From assembly GCF_024722015.1 (NCBI RefSeq), contig NZ_JANQBD010000018.1, positions 62,001-126,000 on the forward strand: a stretch of 64,000 nt of DNA, given 5' to 3'. This DNA is from Paenibacillus radicis (ex Xue et al. 2023). GTDB lineage: Bacteria; Bacillota; Bacilli; Paenibacillales; NBRC-103111. The translations under genes were made by a program, and so were the position numbers. The notes under the pieces are model-generated. The model searched no databases, was not told where the DNA came from, and saw only the letters and a program-made list of their open reading frames with translations. The first letter of the stretch is position 1. Each line of letters opens with the position of its first letter. This document shows, piece after piece, positions 1-9,031 of the stretch.

Positions 1-2
1 CG

Positions 3-1574
3 TCTTACCCACAGAAGCAGTTATATGACAGCTGGAAAATCGTACTTCGCAATCAATTCCATGATATTTTGCCAGGCTCATCGATAACTGAAGTGTACGA
101 GGATTGCCGTGTCGAATATGCGGAAGCTGAACATTTGGCTGAAGATGCTTTTTCGCACGGATTAGAGCTATTGGCGTCATGTGCAGCAGCAAAAGCAGGA
201 GAATGGCTTGTGTTTAACTCATTGCCATGGAAGCGCAGCGAGATTGTGCATCTTCCCTGGAAGCCAAGCTATGAGGGCGGGCAATGGACAGATGCATCGG
301 GCGCAATATTGGCGGCGAGCCGCGTCAGTGGACCGGATGGTGGAGAAGGTCAGCTCCAGCTCCTTGTGGGGAACATTCCGGCAATGGGATATACGACCTT
401 GCGTATGCAAACAGCAGCGCTGGTAGAAGTGACAGAAGCGAGTACAACGCAGCGGGCCTCGTCATTTACTTTTGGAGAGCAGCGTGTGACCACACCATAT
501 TATGAGATCGAATGGAATGAAGCTGGACAGCTCAGCAGGCTATTCGATAAACGTACCGGTCGTGAGGTCATTGCAGCAGGAGAGACCGCCAACCGATTTG
601 ATGTTCATGAGGATAAACCGGCGTTCCACGACAACTGGGAAATCGATATTTTTTATACGGAGAAATTGCGTCATGTAACTGACCTGCGGAGTGCAGCTGT
701 TGTAGAAGAGGGGCCGCTCCGCGCAGTCATCCGTTTCAAATGGGAGTATGGCCCGACAAGGATCGAGCAGGATATGATCTTGTATGCGGATCATCCGAGA
801 ATCGACTTCTCCACATGGGTTGACTGGCATGAAAGGGAAACGCTGTTAAAGGTGGCATTCCCGGTGTGCGTTCGAGCGGCGGCAGCGACCTATGAAATTC
901 AGTTCGGGCATGTGCAGCGTCCGACGCATTGGAATACAAGCTGGGATTATGCGAGGTTTGAAACATGCGCCCACAAATGGGTTGATTTATCCGAGCGGGG
1001 ATTTGGCGTCAGCTTGTTAAATGATTGCAAGTACGGCCACGATATCAAGGATCATGTAATGAGGCTTACTTTAATTAAATCATCCAACAAGCCCGATCCG
1101 CAATGCGATAAAGGCGAGCATACCTTTACTTATTCCTTGCTCCCGCATGAAGGGGATTGGTTCACGGCGGGTACAGCTGAGCAGGCGCACAGATTGAATG
1201 TGCCGGTAACGGTTATGGAAATTGCCGATAGCTCGACCGTGGCAAACCATGCTTCTTCAGCTGGAACGGCCGCCAATATACTGCCTGCTGAGCTTAGCTT
1301 CATTGGCGTAGCCGGGGATCACGTGATGATCGATTCGATCAAGAAAGCGGAAGATTCGGACAGCTGGATTGTGCGCTGCTATGAATATGCAGGCAAGCGT
1401 GGACATGTCATGTTCCATACCCATTATTCCATTGTAGAGGCGGCGGAAGTTAATCTTGCCGAGCTTGAAGCTGAGGCTATACGCCATGAGGCAAATGAAT
1501 TTGGAGCTTATTTCAACCCTTTCGAGCTGAAAACATTCCGGCTCACTCTTTCAGAGGCACACGAAATTTCATAA
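3..1574 (+). CDS. Alpha-mannosidase, GH38 family (5' end cut by window edge)
   Basis: C-terminal part of a glycoside hydrolase family 38 enzyme, which releases alpha-linked mannose from glycans; probably cytoplasmic, since its paralogue in this locus has no signal peptide. The open frame runs in from the left edge. The first complete codons read LRNQFHDILPGSSITEVYED, the metal-site region typical of GH38 (compare FNQFHDIMGGCSIKEAFED in the complete paralogue at 9032-11503). The rest is the beta-sandwich half of the family. The N-terminal catalytic domain with its HLD zinc motif lies outside the window, so activity cannot be judged here. The PfkB kinase follows after 37 bases and is probably co-transcribed. 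Two GH38 enzymes in one locus suggests a branched or mixed-linkage mannoside as substrate (inference). Confidence 0.93.
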   Translation, partial: SYPQKQLYDSWKIVLRNQFHDILPGSSITEVYEDCRVEYAEAEHLAEDAFSHGLELLASCAAAKAGEWLVFNSLPWKRSEIVHLPWKPSYEGGQWTDASGAILAASRVSGPDGGEGQLQLLVGNIPAMGYTTLRMQTAALVEVTEASTTQRASSFTFGEQRVTTPYYEIEWNEAGQLSRLFDKRTGREVIAAGETANRFDVHEDKPAFHDNWEIDIFYTEKLRHVTDLRSAAVVEEGPLRAVIRFKWEYGPTRIEQDMILYADHPRIDFSTWVDWHERETLLKVAFPVCVRAAAATYEIQFGHVQRPTHWNTSWDYARFETCAHKWVDLSERGFGVSLLNDCKYGHDIKDHVMRLTLIKSSNKPDPQCDKGEHTFTYSLLPHEGDWFTAGTAEQAHRLNVPVTVMEIADSSTVANHASSAGTAANILPAELSFIGVAGDHVMIDSIKKAEDSDSWIVRCYEYAGKRGHVMFHTHYSIVEAAEVNLAELEAEAIRHEANEFGAYFNPFELKTFRLTLSEAHEIS

Positions 1575-1611
1575 GAATAGCCTTTGAAAGGCGCTAAGGG
1601 GGGAGAAGCTA

Positions 1612-2679
1612 ATGAGTACAGAGGAATTGCATAGTCTTTCTGACATTTTACAATTCACAGGATTGACAAGGGAGAGAATAGAACATATTTTACAGCGTAT
1701 CTCAACTCTGAGAGTTGGTGTGATCGGTGATGGCTGCCTTGATATGTATTGGGAGGCTGATATGATCTTAAGCGAATTGTCGAGGGAGACGCCGCATTAT
1801 AATCTTCCAGCTGTCGTAGAGCGCTTTGCACCAGGTGCCGCCGGCAATGTCGCTGTCAATTTCAAAAGTCTTGGCGCTGCGGAAGTAAGCTTTTGCTCCG
1901 TTGCAGGAGCAGATTGGCGGGGGGCTTTGCTCAAGGAAGCTTTAACTACCCGGGGGATCGATGATTCGTTTGTACTTGTTGAGGCAGGCCGGGTAACTCC
2001 GGCTTACTGCAAGGTAATCATGCAGGGAATACAAGGCGTGAGGCAGGAGGCGCCCCGCATCGATTTCATTAACAGGGAGCCTTTATCCGAAGCGGCTCAG
2101 CAGCGTGTTGTAGCACAGCTGGACCTTATGGCTATGAAGGTTGACGTAATAAGTGTAACCGATCAATTGCCCCATGGTATCATGGGGGCTGCTTTAAGAG
2201 AACGGCTGCAATATTGGTCCTTGAACGGGAAAAAGGTAATCGTGGACAGCCGGGACCGGATCGGTGCTTACAGCGGAGTTGTGCTCAAGCCCAATGAGCT
2301 GGAGGCGCTTCGCTGGTACCACGGAAGCGTGAAGCTGCAGCTTCAGCCAACAGAGGCGGAAATATTGAAAGCGGGGCTGCAGCTTAGCAGAAGCTCCGGC
2401 GCTCCTTGCTGCATCACAGTCGGGGAGAAGGGAGCGGTGTGGTTCGAGGACGGCCAAGCGACTCTGGTGCCAACGAAGCCTGTTCCGCCGCCTGTTGATA
2501 TTGTTGGAGCAGGAGATTCCTTTACGGCAGCCTTTCTATCGGCGTGGGGAGCGGGATGCGCGGGTCCTGAAGCAGCGGCCTTTGCCCATCTGGCTGCCGC
2601 CGTGTCCGTTGGCAAAATAGGAGAGACGGGAACAGCTTCTCCGCAAGAGATAATGAGCCGCTGGGAGAAAGTAAGATAG
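1612..2679 (+). CDS. PfkB-family sugar kinase resembling the HldE/RfaE kinase domain
   Basis: 355-residue ribokinase-fold kinase. The N-terminal part reads RVGVIGDGCLDMYWEADM followed by a Gly/Ala-rich FAPGAAGNVAVNF segment, the arrangement seen in the kinase half of HldE/RfaE (D-glycero-D-manno-heptose-7-phosphate kinase). The C-terminal PfkB signature VDIVGAGDSFTAAF carries the catalytic Asp (GAGD). The cytidylyltransferase half of HldE is absent, so this is a stand-alone kinase. The ATG follows a GGGGGGAG ribosome site. It sits directly after a GH38 mannosidase, and a GmhA-like isomerase lies further down, so it probably phosphorylates a sugar released from the imported glycan rather than making ADP-heptose. 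The real substrate is unknown; fructose, mannose or a heptose are possible. Confidence 0.85.
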   Translation: MSTEELHSLSDILQFTGLTRERIEHILQRISTLRVGVIGDGCLDMYWEADMILSELSRETPHYNLPAVVERFAPGAAGNVAVNFKSLGAAEVSFCSVAGADWRGALLKEALTTRGIDDSFVLVEAGRVTPAYCKVIMQGIQGVRQEAPRIDFINREPLSEAAQQRVVAQLDLMAMKVDVISVTDQLPHGIMGAALRERLQYWSLNGKKVIVDSRDRIGAYSGVVLKPNELEALRWYHGSVKLQLQPTEAEILKAGLQLSRSSGAPCCITVGEKGAVWFEDGQATLVPTKPVPPPVDIVGAGDSFTAAFLSAWGAGCAGPEAAAFAHLAAAVSVGKIGETGTASPQEIMSRWEKVR

Positions 2680-2823
2680 AGGCGGGAATTTTCCGCTAGA
2701 ATGAAAGGGAATAAGTGTGGGGCGACACGAAGTTATGATTTTCTACTAACGTAGGAGCCCCATATGATAATCCTTCCCCAAAAACATATTGTAAGGGGTT
2801 GCACAAAGATTGGGGGTTTGAAT

Positions 2824-5178
2824 ATGGGGTGGCGGCAGCTTGCTTTGCTTTTACCGGGAAATAAGCTTTTTAATAAAATTCTTTTGTATTTCTTATCCTT
2901 ATTAATCCCTATTGTGATCATTGGCTTAATTGTCTATTTGAATGTGGATCATTTGGTCAAGAAGGATGTTTCCCAGAAGCTGACGGATAACCTCATTTTC
3001 TCATCCAGAACGGTTGACGGGTACTTGGGAATGGCACAAACGGCTAACAACAACCTGATAATGAGCGATACGTTCCAGAGGTATCTGCAGCCTTATCGGC
3101 AATTGCCCGATTCGGATAAAGTGAATGTACCGTTAATCATAAGAGCCATAGCGGAAAATCTTAACCTGCTGAGCTCCTTTGTCGATCATATTTTTATGTA
3201 TACCGATACGGATAAAATTTATACAAGTCAAGAACTGGCTGATTTCAACACTTTTTTTGATGAGTTTTATCAAATGGAGCGGTATTCCAAATCGTACTGG
3301 AAGCAAAAGCTGCTGAAAAGCAGTTTCTTTGAGCTGCTTCCTCCCAGCATTGTCGGGGACTATAACGGAATTCATTTGAAACAGTCCATTCCAAGCGTAA
3401 CAACTCAGTACGTCAATGGAAGGCTGGTCACGATGGTCACCAGTATTTCCGTTCCAGCTATAACGGCTGCTTTTAAAAACAACTCCATTTTTCCAACAAC
3501 GTCTTATTTCATCGTAGATAAAAAGCAAAATCTTATTCTCAATAACAGCGGTCTTAGCCCGGAAATCATTCGCAGTATCGCTGAACAGTTCCCTGAAGAA
3601 GGGCGAACCGAATATATGAAGGTCGATGATTCTGAATCATTGGTCGTAAGGATTTCCTCCGAAAATTTTGGCTGGAATTATTTTTCAATAACTCCCGTGT
3701 CGTCGTTCAGCAATGAATCCTCGAGCATTCTTAGCCTGGTGTTCTGGATTTGCATTACGTTGATAGTTGTTGGAGTGCTATTCTCCTTCGTATTCAGCAT
3801 GAATCTGTACAATCCCATTAAAAATATTCGGGACATTCTGATTCAAAGCGAGAAGCAAATTAATTTCGGCAACGAGTTTAGAAGTAATGACGAATTGAAA
3901 ATGATTGGGAATCGAGTCCATCAATTGGTTCAACAGCACCAGGATGCGTCCCTTAAAATAAATAAATATTCGAGCGAGCTGCTCGATCAGTTTTTTATGA
4001 ATTTACTCAGAGGAAACCATTGGGTTCAGCAGGAGACATTAAGCCAAATATTAGAGGATATCAGCTTTAAGGCCGAGCGTTACTTATGCTGCAATTTCAT
4101 GTTCCGTTATAAGGAAAGGTTTTATCATGAAATTCAGGAAACGGACCGATTGCTCATTCAGGAAAAAATGAAAAAAGTCGTTTGGGGCATCATGCAGCAG
4201 CATGTAGATTGCTATTTGTTGGAGTATGAGCCGAATTTCTATGTATGCCTGGTATGTATGAAGCGGGAGGAGGATCGCTCGCTGCTTAACTTGGCGCTAG
4301 AAACAATGAAGCAAACCTTCGAGTACGATACGGTCTATTGTGAGCTGACGATCGGCTTGGGGAAAATGTATCCGAAGGTAGAAGATATTGCTATGTCCTA
4401 CAGCGATGCGATGACTGCAATGGACCAGAAGCTGAACGGTTCGGATAATCCGATAGCGGATGCGGCCGATTTGACGATCGAGCAAACGTATTACTATTCC
4501 TTTTTGGATGAGAATAAATTGGTTAACGGTTTGAGAGCAGGCAATATGGAAGGGTTAAAGGCAGATGTGGATGAGCTGATACGGCTGAATAAAAACCGTG
4601 GCGTTTCGTATTCATATCTTGGGGCATTGGTTGTGGAGCTGTGGAACACGGGTATTCGGTATATCCATGAAAAGCAGCTTAGCTTAAATCAATTGCTTGC
4701 AGAGGAAGAGTATAAGGTGCTGCTCAATAAAAATATGGCTCCTAATGAATTTTATGATCGTGTACAACGTTTGCTCGATTTTTACCAGCGTATTATTCAT
4801 GAGACAGCGGCCAAGGGAGAAACGCGAGCTGAGACCGTTATTTCTTTAATTACCGGATATATTGAGAAAAACTATCACAAAGACATTTATTTGGAAAGCA
4901 TATCGACTGAAATCGGTTTATCTGCCAAGCATGTTTCCCGGACCTTTAAAGAAGGAACGGGAACGAGTATTACGGATTATATCGGCTTTATTCGTATGAC
5001 AAAAGCCAAAGAGCTGTTAATCCACTCCAATTACAAAATAAACGAGATTGCCGAGCGTGTTGGCATTGGCAGCCGGACAACTTTCTTGCGTGTATTCAAA
5101 AAATCTGAAGGCATATCGCCTGTAGATTACCGCAATGCCCATATTCATGAGCGTGACGTTAGTGATGCGGAATTATGA
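2824..5178 (+). CDS. Membrane-anchored AraC-family transcriptional regulator
   Basis: 784-residue one-component regulator. Two membrane segments (about residues 15-40, ILLYFLSLLIPIVIIGLIVY, and about 300-330) flank an extracellular sensor region. A long cytoplasmic linker follows, and the C-terminal 100 residues are an AraC-type double helix-turn-helix (ISTEIGLSAKHVSRTF and INEIAERVGIGSRTTF). This is the architecture of the Bacillus YesS/YtdP group, which control adjacent sugar ABC operons. The frame opens at 2764, but the ATG at 2824 has a GGGGG ribosome site and begins just before the first membrane segment, so 2824 is preferred. It precedes the solute-binding protein by 139 bases and very likely controls that importer, perhaps through the dyad at 5213-5245. 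Confidence 0.9.
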   Translation: MGWRQLALLLPGNKLFNKILLYFLSLLIPIVIIGLIVYLNVDHLVKKDVSQKLTDNLIFSSRTVDGYLGMAQTANNNLIMSDTFQRYLQPYRQLPDSDKVNVPLIIRAIAENLNLLSSFVDHIFMYTDTDKIYTSQELADFNTFFDEFYQMERYSKSYWKQKLLKSSFFELLPPSIVGDYNGIHLKQSIPSVTTQYVNGRLVTMVTSISVPAITAAFKNNSIFPTTSYFIVDKKQNLILNNSGLSPEIIRSIAEQFPEEGRTEYMKVDDSESLVVRISSENFGWNYFSITPVSSFSNESSSILSLVFWICITLIVVGVLFSFVFSMNLYNPIKNIRDILIQSEKQINFGNEFRSNDELKMIGNRVHQLVQQHQDASLKINKYSSELLDQFFMNLLRGNHWVQQETLSQILEDISFKAERYLCCNFMFRYKERFYHEIQETDRLLIQEKMKKVVWGIMQQHVDCYLLEYEPNFYVCLVCMKREEDRSLLNLALETMKQTFEYDTVYCELTIGLGKMYPKVEDIAMSYSDAMTAMDQKLNGSDNPIADAADLTIEQTYYYSFLDENKLVNGLRAGNMEGLKADVDELIRLNKNRGVSYSYLGALVVELWNTGIRYIHEKQLSLNQLLAEEEYKVLLNKNMAPNEFYDRVQRLLDFYQRIIHETAAKGETRAETVISLITGYIEKNYHKDIYLESISTEIGLSAKHVSRTFKEGTGTSITDYIGFIRMTKAKELLIHSNYKINEIAERVGIGSRTTFLRVFKKSEGISPVDYRNAHIHERDVSDAEL

Positions 5179-5212
5179 ATCCTATGCGAAGAAACGGAGC
5201 ATTCCTTTGATG

Positions 5213-5245
5213 TGTCAAAACGGAACCATTTGCGCTGTTTTGACA
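5213..5245. promoter_or_regulatory. Inverted repeat TGTCAAAAC-N15-GTTTTGACA upstream of the importer operon
   Basis: A perfect 9-bp inverted repeat with a 15-base spacer lies between the membrane AraC regulator and the solute-binding protein gene, about 73 bases before the latter. It has no following T-run, so it is not an obvious terminator. Its place suggests an operator; the right half contains TTGACA, a perfect -35 hexamer, although no good -10 lies 17 bases on. It could also be a weak hairpin ending the regulator transcript. Confidence 0.5.
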
Positions 5246-5317
5246 ATGTTCAACCTCTTCCCGAGCACTTACACTGAGGCAGCAGGTTACAAATAACGAT
5301 TTATTAGGAGGCAAAAC

Positions 5318-6937
5318 ATGCGATTGACAAAAAAGGGGTATGTTGCTGCAGGCTGCTCAACCGTATTACTGCTTAGTGTGTTATCCGGCTGCGGAGGGGA
5401 TTCGAAACAGGCGAACGGTACAGGGAAGGAAAAGGCGAAACCGGCAGGGGCGGCTGCTCAATCCGATAAGCCCTTGGCGCTGACCTGGATGAGATATGAG
5501 CATCCGACACAGCCGCTGGACCCAAACTCCAAAATTTTTCCGGAAATATTGAAGAAGAAAAATGTGAAGCTGGATGTTCAAAGTACACCTCAGAGCAATT
5601 ATGACGATAAGAAAAAGACGCTGATCGCTACCAATTCGATTCCGGATGTGCTGCTCGTTAAGCAGGATGATCTTTCCAACTTTTCGGATACTGGAATTTT
5701 TCTGGATTTAACTCCTTATCTCGACAAAATGCCTAACTTCAAAAAGATTATGCAGGAATTCCCTGAGATTAACAAAAACAAAATGGACGGGAAGCTATAT
5801 GGATTTCCACTGACTCAGAAATTTGCCGCATCACAGTCTGGGCAGGTTCCTGTCATTCGAGTCGATCTACTCAAGAAATTAAATGTGCCGACACCAACTA
5901 CTTATGAAGAATTGTATCAAGCGTTTAAAAAGCTGAAGGAAGCGTATCCCGAAACATTCCCGTTCACTAGCCGTGCAGCCAATGGCTTGACTGGGACTGA
6001 AAACTTGATTAATCCTATTGCTTTTGCATTCGGAAGCGGATACACGAATACGACTGGGGCAAAGGTTTATTACGATCCCACTCTGAAGCAGTATAAATTC
6101 GGCCCGGCTTCGCCGGAGTTCAAAGAAGCGATAAGCTACCTGCGGAAGCTTTATAAGGATAAGCTGCTTGACCCGGACTATGCGTCGGCTACCTCGCAAA
6201 TTTGGCAGGAGAAGCTGAGCTCGGGCAAATCGCTCTATTATATGGATAACACTGGGTTTGGGGCTAACTTCAATGCTGCTTTGAAGAAAAAGGATCCGGA
6301 GGCGCAATTTGATATGCTCCCAATTCTGGCAAGTCCCAAAGGTGTGAAGCGGGTACAGCTTTATCAGCTTGACCATTTGCAGGAGTCATATGCGATCAGC
6401 GCCAAGGTGAAGGATCCTGAGAGGGTCATCCAGTATATGGATTGGCTGTACTCTGATGAAGGAGTCCGCTTGACCTCTTGGGGCCTTGAGAACGATCACT
6501 ATACGATGGATAACGGCAAATACAAAATCAATGAGCAGTTCTTTAGTCAGTTCAAAGAAAAACCGGATCCATACACAGCTATGAAATCCGTGCTTGGAAC
6601 GGGATATCTCGGATTAGCGCTTCATACCGATGATTCGCCGAATGTTGCTTCCCAAGCCAAAGAAATGCTGGAGTGGACTGAGAAAAACTATCAATTTATA
6701 AAAGAAGGTTCGGCGTTCAGAATGGCTTATGATCCACCGTTCACCAAAGACGAACGTGAAAAATTGAAGCAGCTAAGAACGCAGCTGGACGCCTATTTAA
6801 CGCAAACGATGGATAAGTTCATTATGACCGAGGGAGCCATCGACAAGGAATGGGACGGATTTATCAAGCAAGCCAAAGAAAAAGGCGCTGACGAGATTGA
6901 AAAAATATTTAACACCGCATTGGCGAGGGTGAAATAA
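5318..6937 (+). CDS. Extracellular solute-binding lipoprotein, family 1 (LplA-like)
   Basis: 539-residue substrate-binding lipoprotein of a sugar ABC importer. Lys/Arg residues and a hydrophobic stretch lead to the lipobox LLSVLSGC near residue 25, so the mature protein should be anchored by a lipidated Cys. The length (about 540) and the two-permease downstream arrangement match the LplA/YtcQ-type binding proteins that work with LplB and LplC permeases and borrow a shared MsmX-type ATPase; no ATPase gene is present here. The ATG follows TTAGGAGG. The regulator upstream and mannosidases on both sides suggest oligomannosides or mannosylated glycans as ligand (inference). Confidence 0.93.
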   Translation: MRLTKKGYVAAGCSTVLLLSVLSGCGGDSKQANGTGKEKAKPAGAAAQSDKPLALTWMRYEHPTQPLDPNSKIFPEILKKKNVKLDVQSTPQSNYDDKKKTLIATNSIPDVLLVKQDDLSNFSDTGIFLDLTPYLDKMPNFKKIMQEFPEINKNKMDGKLYGFPLTQKFAASQSGQVPVIRVDLLKKLNVPTPTTYEELYQAFKKLKEAYPETFPFTSRAANGLTGTENLINPIAFAFGSGYTNTTGAKVYYDPTLKQYKFGPASPEFKEAISYLRKLYKDKLLDPDYASATSQIWQEKLSSGKSLYYMDNTGFGANFNAALKKKDPEAQFDMLPILASPKGVKRVQLYQLDHLQESYAISAKVKDPERVIQYMDWLYSDEGVRLTSWGLENDHYTMDNGKYKINEQFFSQFKEKPDPYTAMKSVLGTGYLGLALHTDDSPNVASQAKEMLEWTEKNYQFIKEGSAFRMAYDPPFTKDEREKLKQLRTQLDAYLTQTMDKFIMTEGAIDKEWDGFIKQAKEKGADEIEKIFNTALARVK

Positions 6938-7002
6938 GGATAAAGGAATGAGGGCAAGTCCTGCTAAGAAGGCGGGGCTGCCCCCAAATATCCTTTTAGG
7001 AG

Positions 7003-7971
7003 GTGCTCAACATAGCTGCGTTCATAGAGGAATCATTAGTTTCTGGAGCGGCCGACAAAGCGGACAAATGGTCGGAAGTGAAAAGAAAGCTGCATAAAAG
7101 CAAGTTTTTATATGCCTTGTTCGTACTGCCCTTTATATATTTTGCCATTTTTCACTATGCTCCTATGATAGGTAATATTATGGCTTTTCAAGAGTACTCC
7201 ATAATTAAGGGATATTTCGACAGTCCATGGGCGGGAATAAAGTACTTCAAGCAATTTTTAACCGATCCGTACTTCTGGAAAGTAGTTCGCAACACCTTGC
7301 TGCTTAATTTTTATTCTTTGATCTTCTATTTTCCGGCTCCGATTATTTTTGCCATATTGTTAAATGAGCTTAGAAGCAATAAATTCAAACGGTTTATTCA
7401 AACGGTAACTTATGTACCCCATTTTCTGTCGACGGTTGTCATTGCGGGGATTATTATTAATTTTCTGTCCATCTCCGGTTTGGTCAATCAACTCCTTGTG
7501 CTCTTGGGCTTGGAGCCCAGAACGTTTATGGCTTTCCCTGAATGGTTCCGCACAATCTTCGTCAGCTCAGAAATTTGGCAAGGCATTGGCTGGAATTCGA
7601 TTATTTATTTGGCGGCTTTATCATCCATAGATCCAGGCTTGTATGAGGCTGCAACCATCGATGGAGCTAACCGTTGGCATAAAATCCGCCATGTTACTCT
7701 TCCGGGTATTTCTACCGTCATTACGATACTACTGCTTCTTTCAATAGGTCATATGCTGTCCGTTGGCTTCGAGAAAATCATTTTGCTATACAGCGGTCCT
7801 ACTTACGAAACGGCGGATGTCATTCAAACTTATGTTTACCGAAGAGGTCTGATCGATGCTGATTTCAGCTTTGCCGCTGCAGTAGGAATTTTTCAATCCG
7901 TCATTTCGCTGGTCTTGATTGTTTTCGCGAACCAGTTTGCCAAAAGATTTAATGGAACCGGTTTGTTCTAA
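7003..7971 (+). CDS. Sugar ABC transporter permease, LplB-like
   Basis: Inner-membrane permease with six predicted segments. The ATPase-contact loop reads YEAATIDGANRWHKIRHVTL (EAA motif), and the protein ends after a final segment typical of LplB/UgpA-type permeases. It pairs with the permease at 8113. Start is unresolved: 7003 is only the first canonical start codon of the frame (GTG), but that GTG overlaps the AGGAGG ribosome site at 6998-7003 and cannot be used with it. At the right distance the in-frame codon is ATA (7012). The next normal start is GTG 7078, which would give the usual short N-terminus before the first membrane segment but lacks a good ribosome site. Family membership is firm; the start is not. 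Confidence 0.9.
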   Translation: MLNIAAFIEESLVSGAADKADKWSEVKRKLHKSKFLYALFVLPFIYFAIFHYAPMIGNIMAFQEYSIIKGYFDSPWAGIKYFKQFLTDPYFWKVVRNTLLLNFYSLIFYFPAPIIFAILLNELRSNKFKRFIQTVTYVPHFLSTVVIAGIIINFLSISGLVNQLLVLLGLEPRTFMAFPEWFRTIFVSSEIWQGIGWNSIIYLAALSSIDPGLYEAATIDGANRWHKIRHVTLPGISTVITILLLLSIGHMLSVGFEKIILLYSGPTYETADVIQTYVYRRGLIDADFSFAAAVGIFQSVISLVLIVFANQFAKRFNGTGLF

Positions 7972-8007
7972 GCAATGCCTATGCCTAAGCAAAAAGCTTT
8001 CTTGAGA

Positions 8008-8094
8008 AAAACTCAGCAAATGCTTACGATGAAAGTTTTGCATTCGCAAAACTCAGCAAATGCTTACGAAGAAAGTTTTGCATTCGCAAAACTC
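8008..8094 (+). repeat. Tandem 40-bp intergenic repeat with hairpin (two copies)
   Basis: Two 40-bp units at 8008-8047 and 8048-8087 differ at one base (TTACGAT or TTACGAA) and are followed by a partial third start (AAAACTC). Each unit ends in a perfect hairpin, AGTTTTGC-ATTC-GCAAAACT, spanning the unit junction. A related single copy lies at 47784-47826 with a covarying stem. Both copies lie between genes of an operon, just ahead of the next ribosome site (TAAGGAG). Confidence 0.85.
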
Positions 8095-8112
8095 TAAGGA
8101 GACAGAGCCATC

Positions 8113-8985
8113 ATGAATCTGAAAAAAATAAGTTTTTTCGATACGCTCAATATAATGGGTATGCTGCTGTTAATCGCTGTTACCTTTTACCCTTTATATT
8201 ATATGGGGATTGTTTCCATCAGCTCCGGTCTCGCTGTCCAGCGGGGAGATGTATTTCTATATCCAGTTGAGCTTTCATTTAAAGCATACAGCGTTGTGCT
8301 GGACGATCCTGCCATCCTCCGTTCCTATGGAAATACGTTGTTATATACGGCTCTAGGTGTCACGGTCAACTTAATTATGACCACCTTATGCGCCTATCCA
8401 TTATCCAGGACCTATTTATACGGAAAATCACTGTTTGCCTTTTTCGTTGTTTTTACGATGTTTTTTGACGGGGGATTAATTCCTAGATATATGGTTGTCA
8501 ATTCTCTCGGGATGGTTAACACGATATGGGCGATCTTAATTCCTACGGCGATCAATGTATTTAATATGCTGCTGATGCGAACTTTTTTCGAGCAGATTCC
8601 CGAGGTGCTGAATGAATCGGCTACTATCGACGGGGCGGGTGAAGGAAGGATTTTGCTGCAAATCATATTGCCCTTATGTATGCCTGTTATGGCAACCATG
8701 TTTATTTTCTACGCAGTGTCACATTGGAACAGCTTTTTCCCGGCATTAATTTATTTGAATGATAAAACCATGTTTCCGCTGCAAATTTTGGTCCGCAATA
8801 TCGTCATCCAGGGTGAGCTTTCGTCGCAAATTACAGAGATGGGTTCGAATGAAGGAACGTCTCTGATGGCCCAAAATGTGAAATATGCCGTAGTTTTCAT
8901 TGCGATCCTTCCCATCCTTGCCATATACCCGTTTGTGCAAAAATATTTTGTTCAGGGAGCGATGCTAGGAGCGGTCAAAGGATAG
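8113..8985 (+). CDS. Sugar ABC transporter permease, LplC-like
   Basis: 290-residue permease, second membrane subunit of the importer. It has six hydrophobic segments and an EAA loop reading NESATIDGAGEGRILLQIIL. The C-terminus YFVQGAMLGAVKG is the usual ending of LplC/AraQ-type permeases. The ATG follows AAGGAGA ten bases upstream, just after the tandem hairpin repeat. It is separated from the LplB-like gene by 141 bases, most of which is that repeat. The mannosidase gene follows closely, so transport and hydrolysis are probably co-expressed. Confidence 0.93.
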   Translation: MNLKKISFFDTLNIMGMLLLIAVTFYPLYYMGIVSISSGLAVQRGDVFLYPVELSFKAYSVVLDDPAILRSYGNTLLYTALGVTVNLIMTTLCAYPLSRTYLYGKSLFAFFVVFTMFFDGGLIPRYMVVNSLGMVNTIWAILIPTAINVFNMLLMRTFFEQIPEVLNESATIDGAGEGRILLQIILPLCMPVMATMFIFYAVSHWNSFFPALIYLNDKTMFPLQILVRNIVIQGELSSQITEMGSNEGTSLMAQNVKYAVVFIAILPILAIYPFVQKYFVQGAMLGAVKG

Positions 8986-9031
8986 CAGGAATGAAATACA
9001 AATAGGAATGAAGGAAATGGAGGGTGAAAGT

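Noticed and set aside
8008-8094. Short CRISPR-like direct repeats.
   Set aside because: The units are contiguous without spacers and resemble an intergenic hairpin repeat found singly elsewhere in the window.
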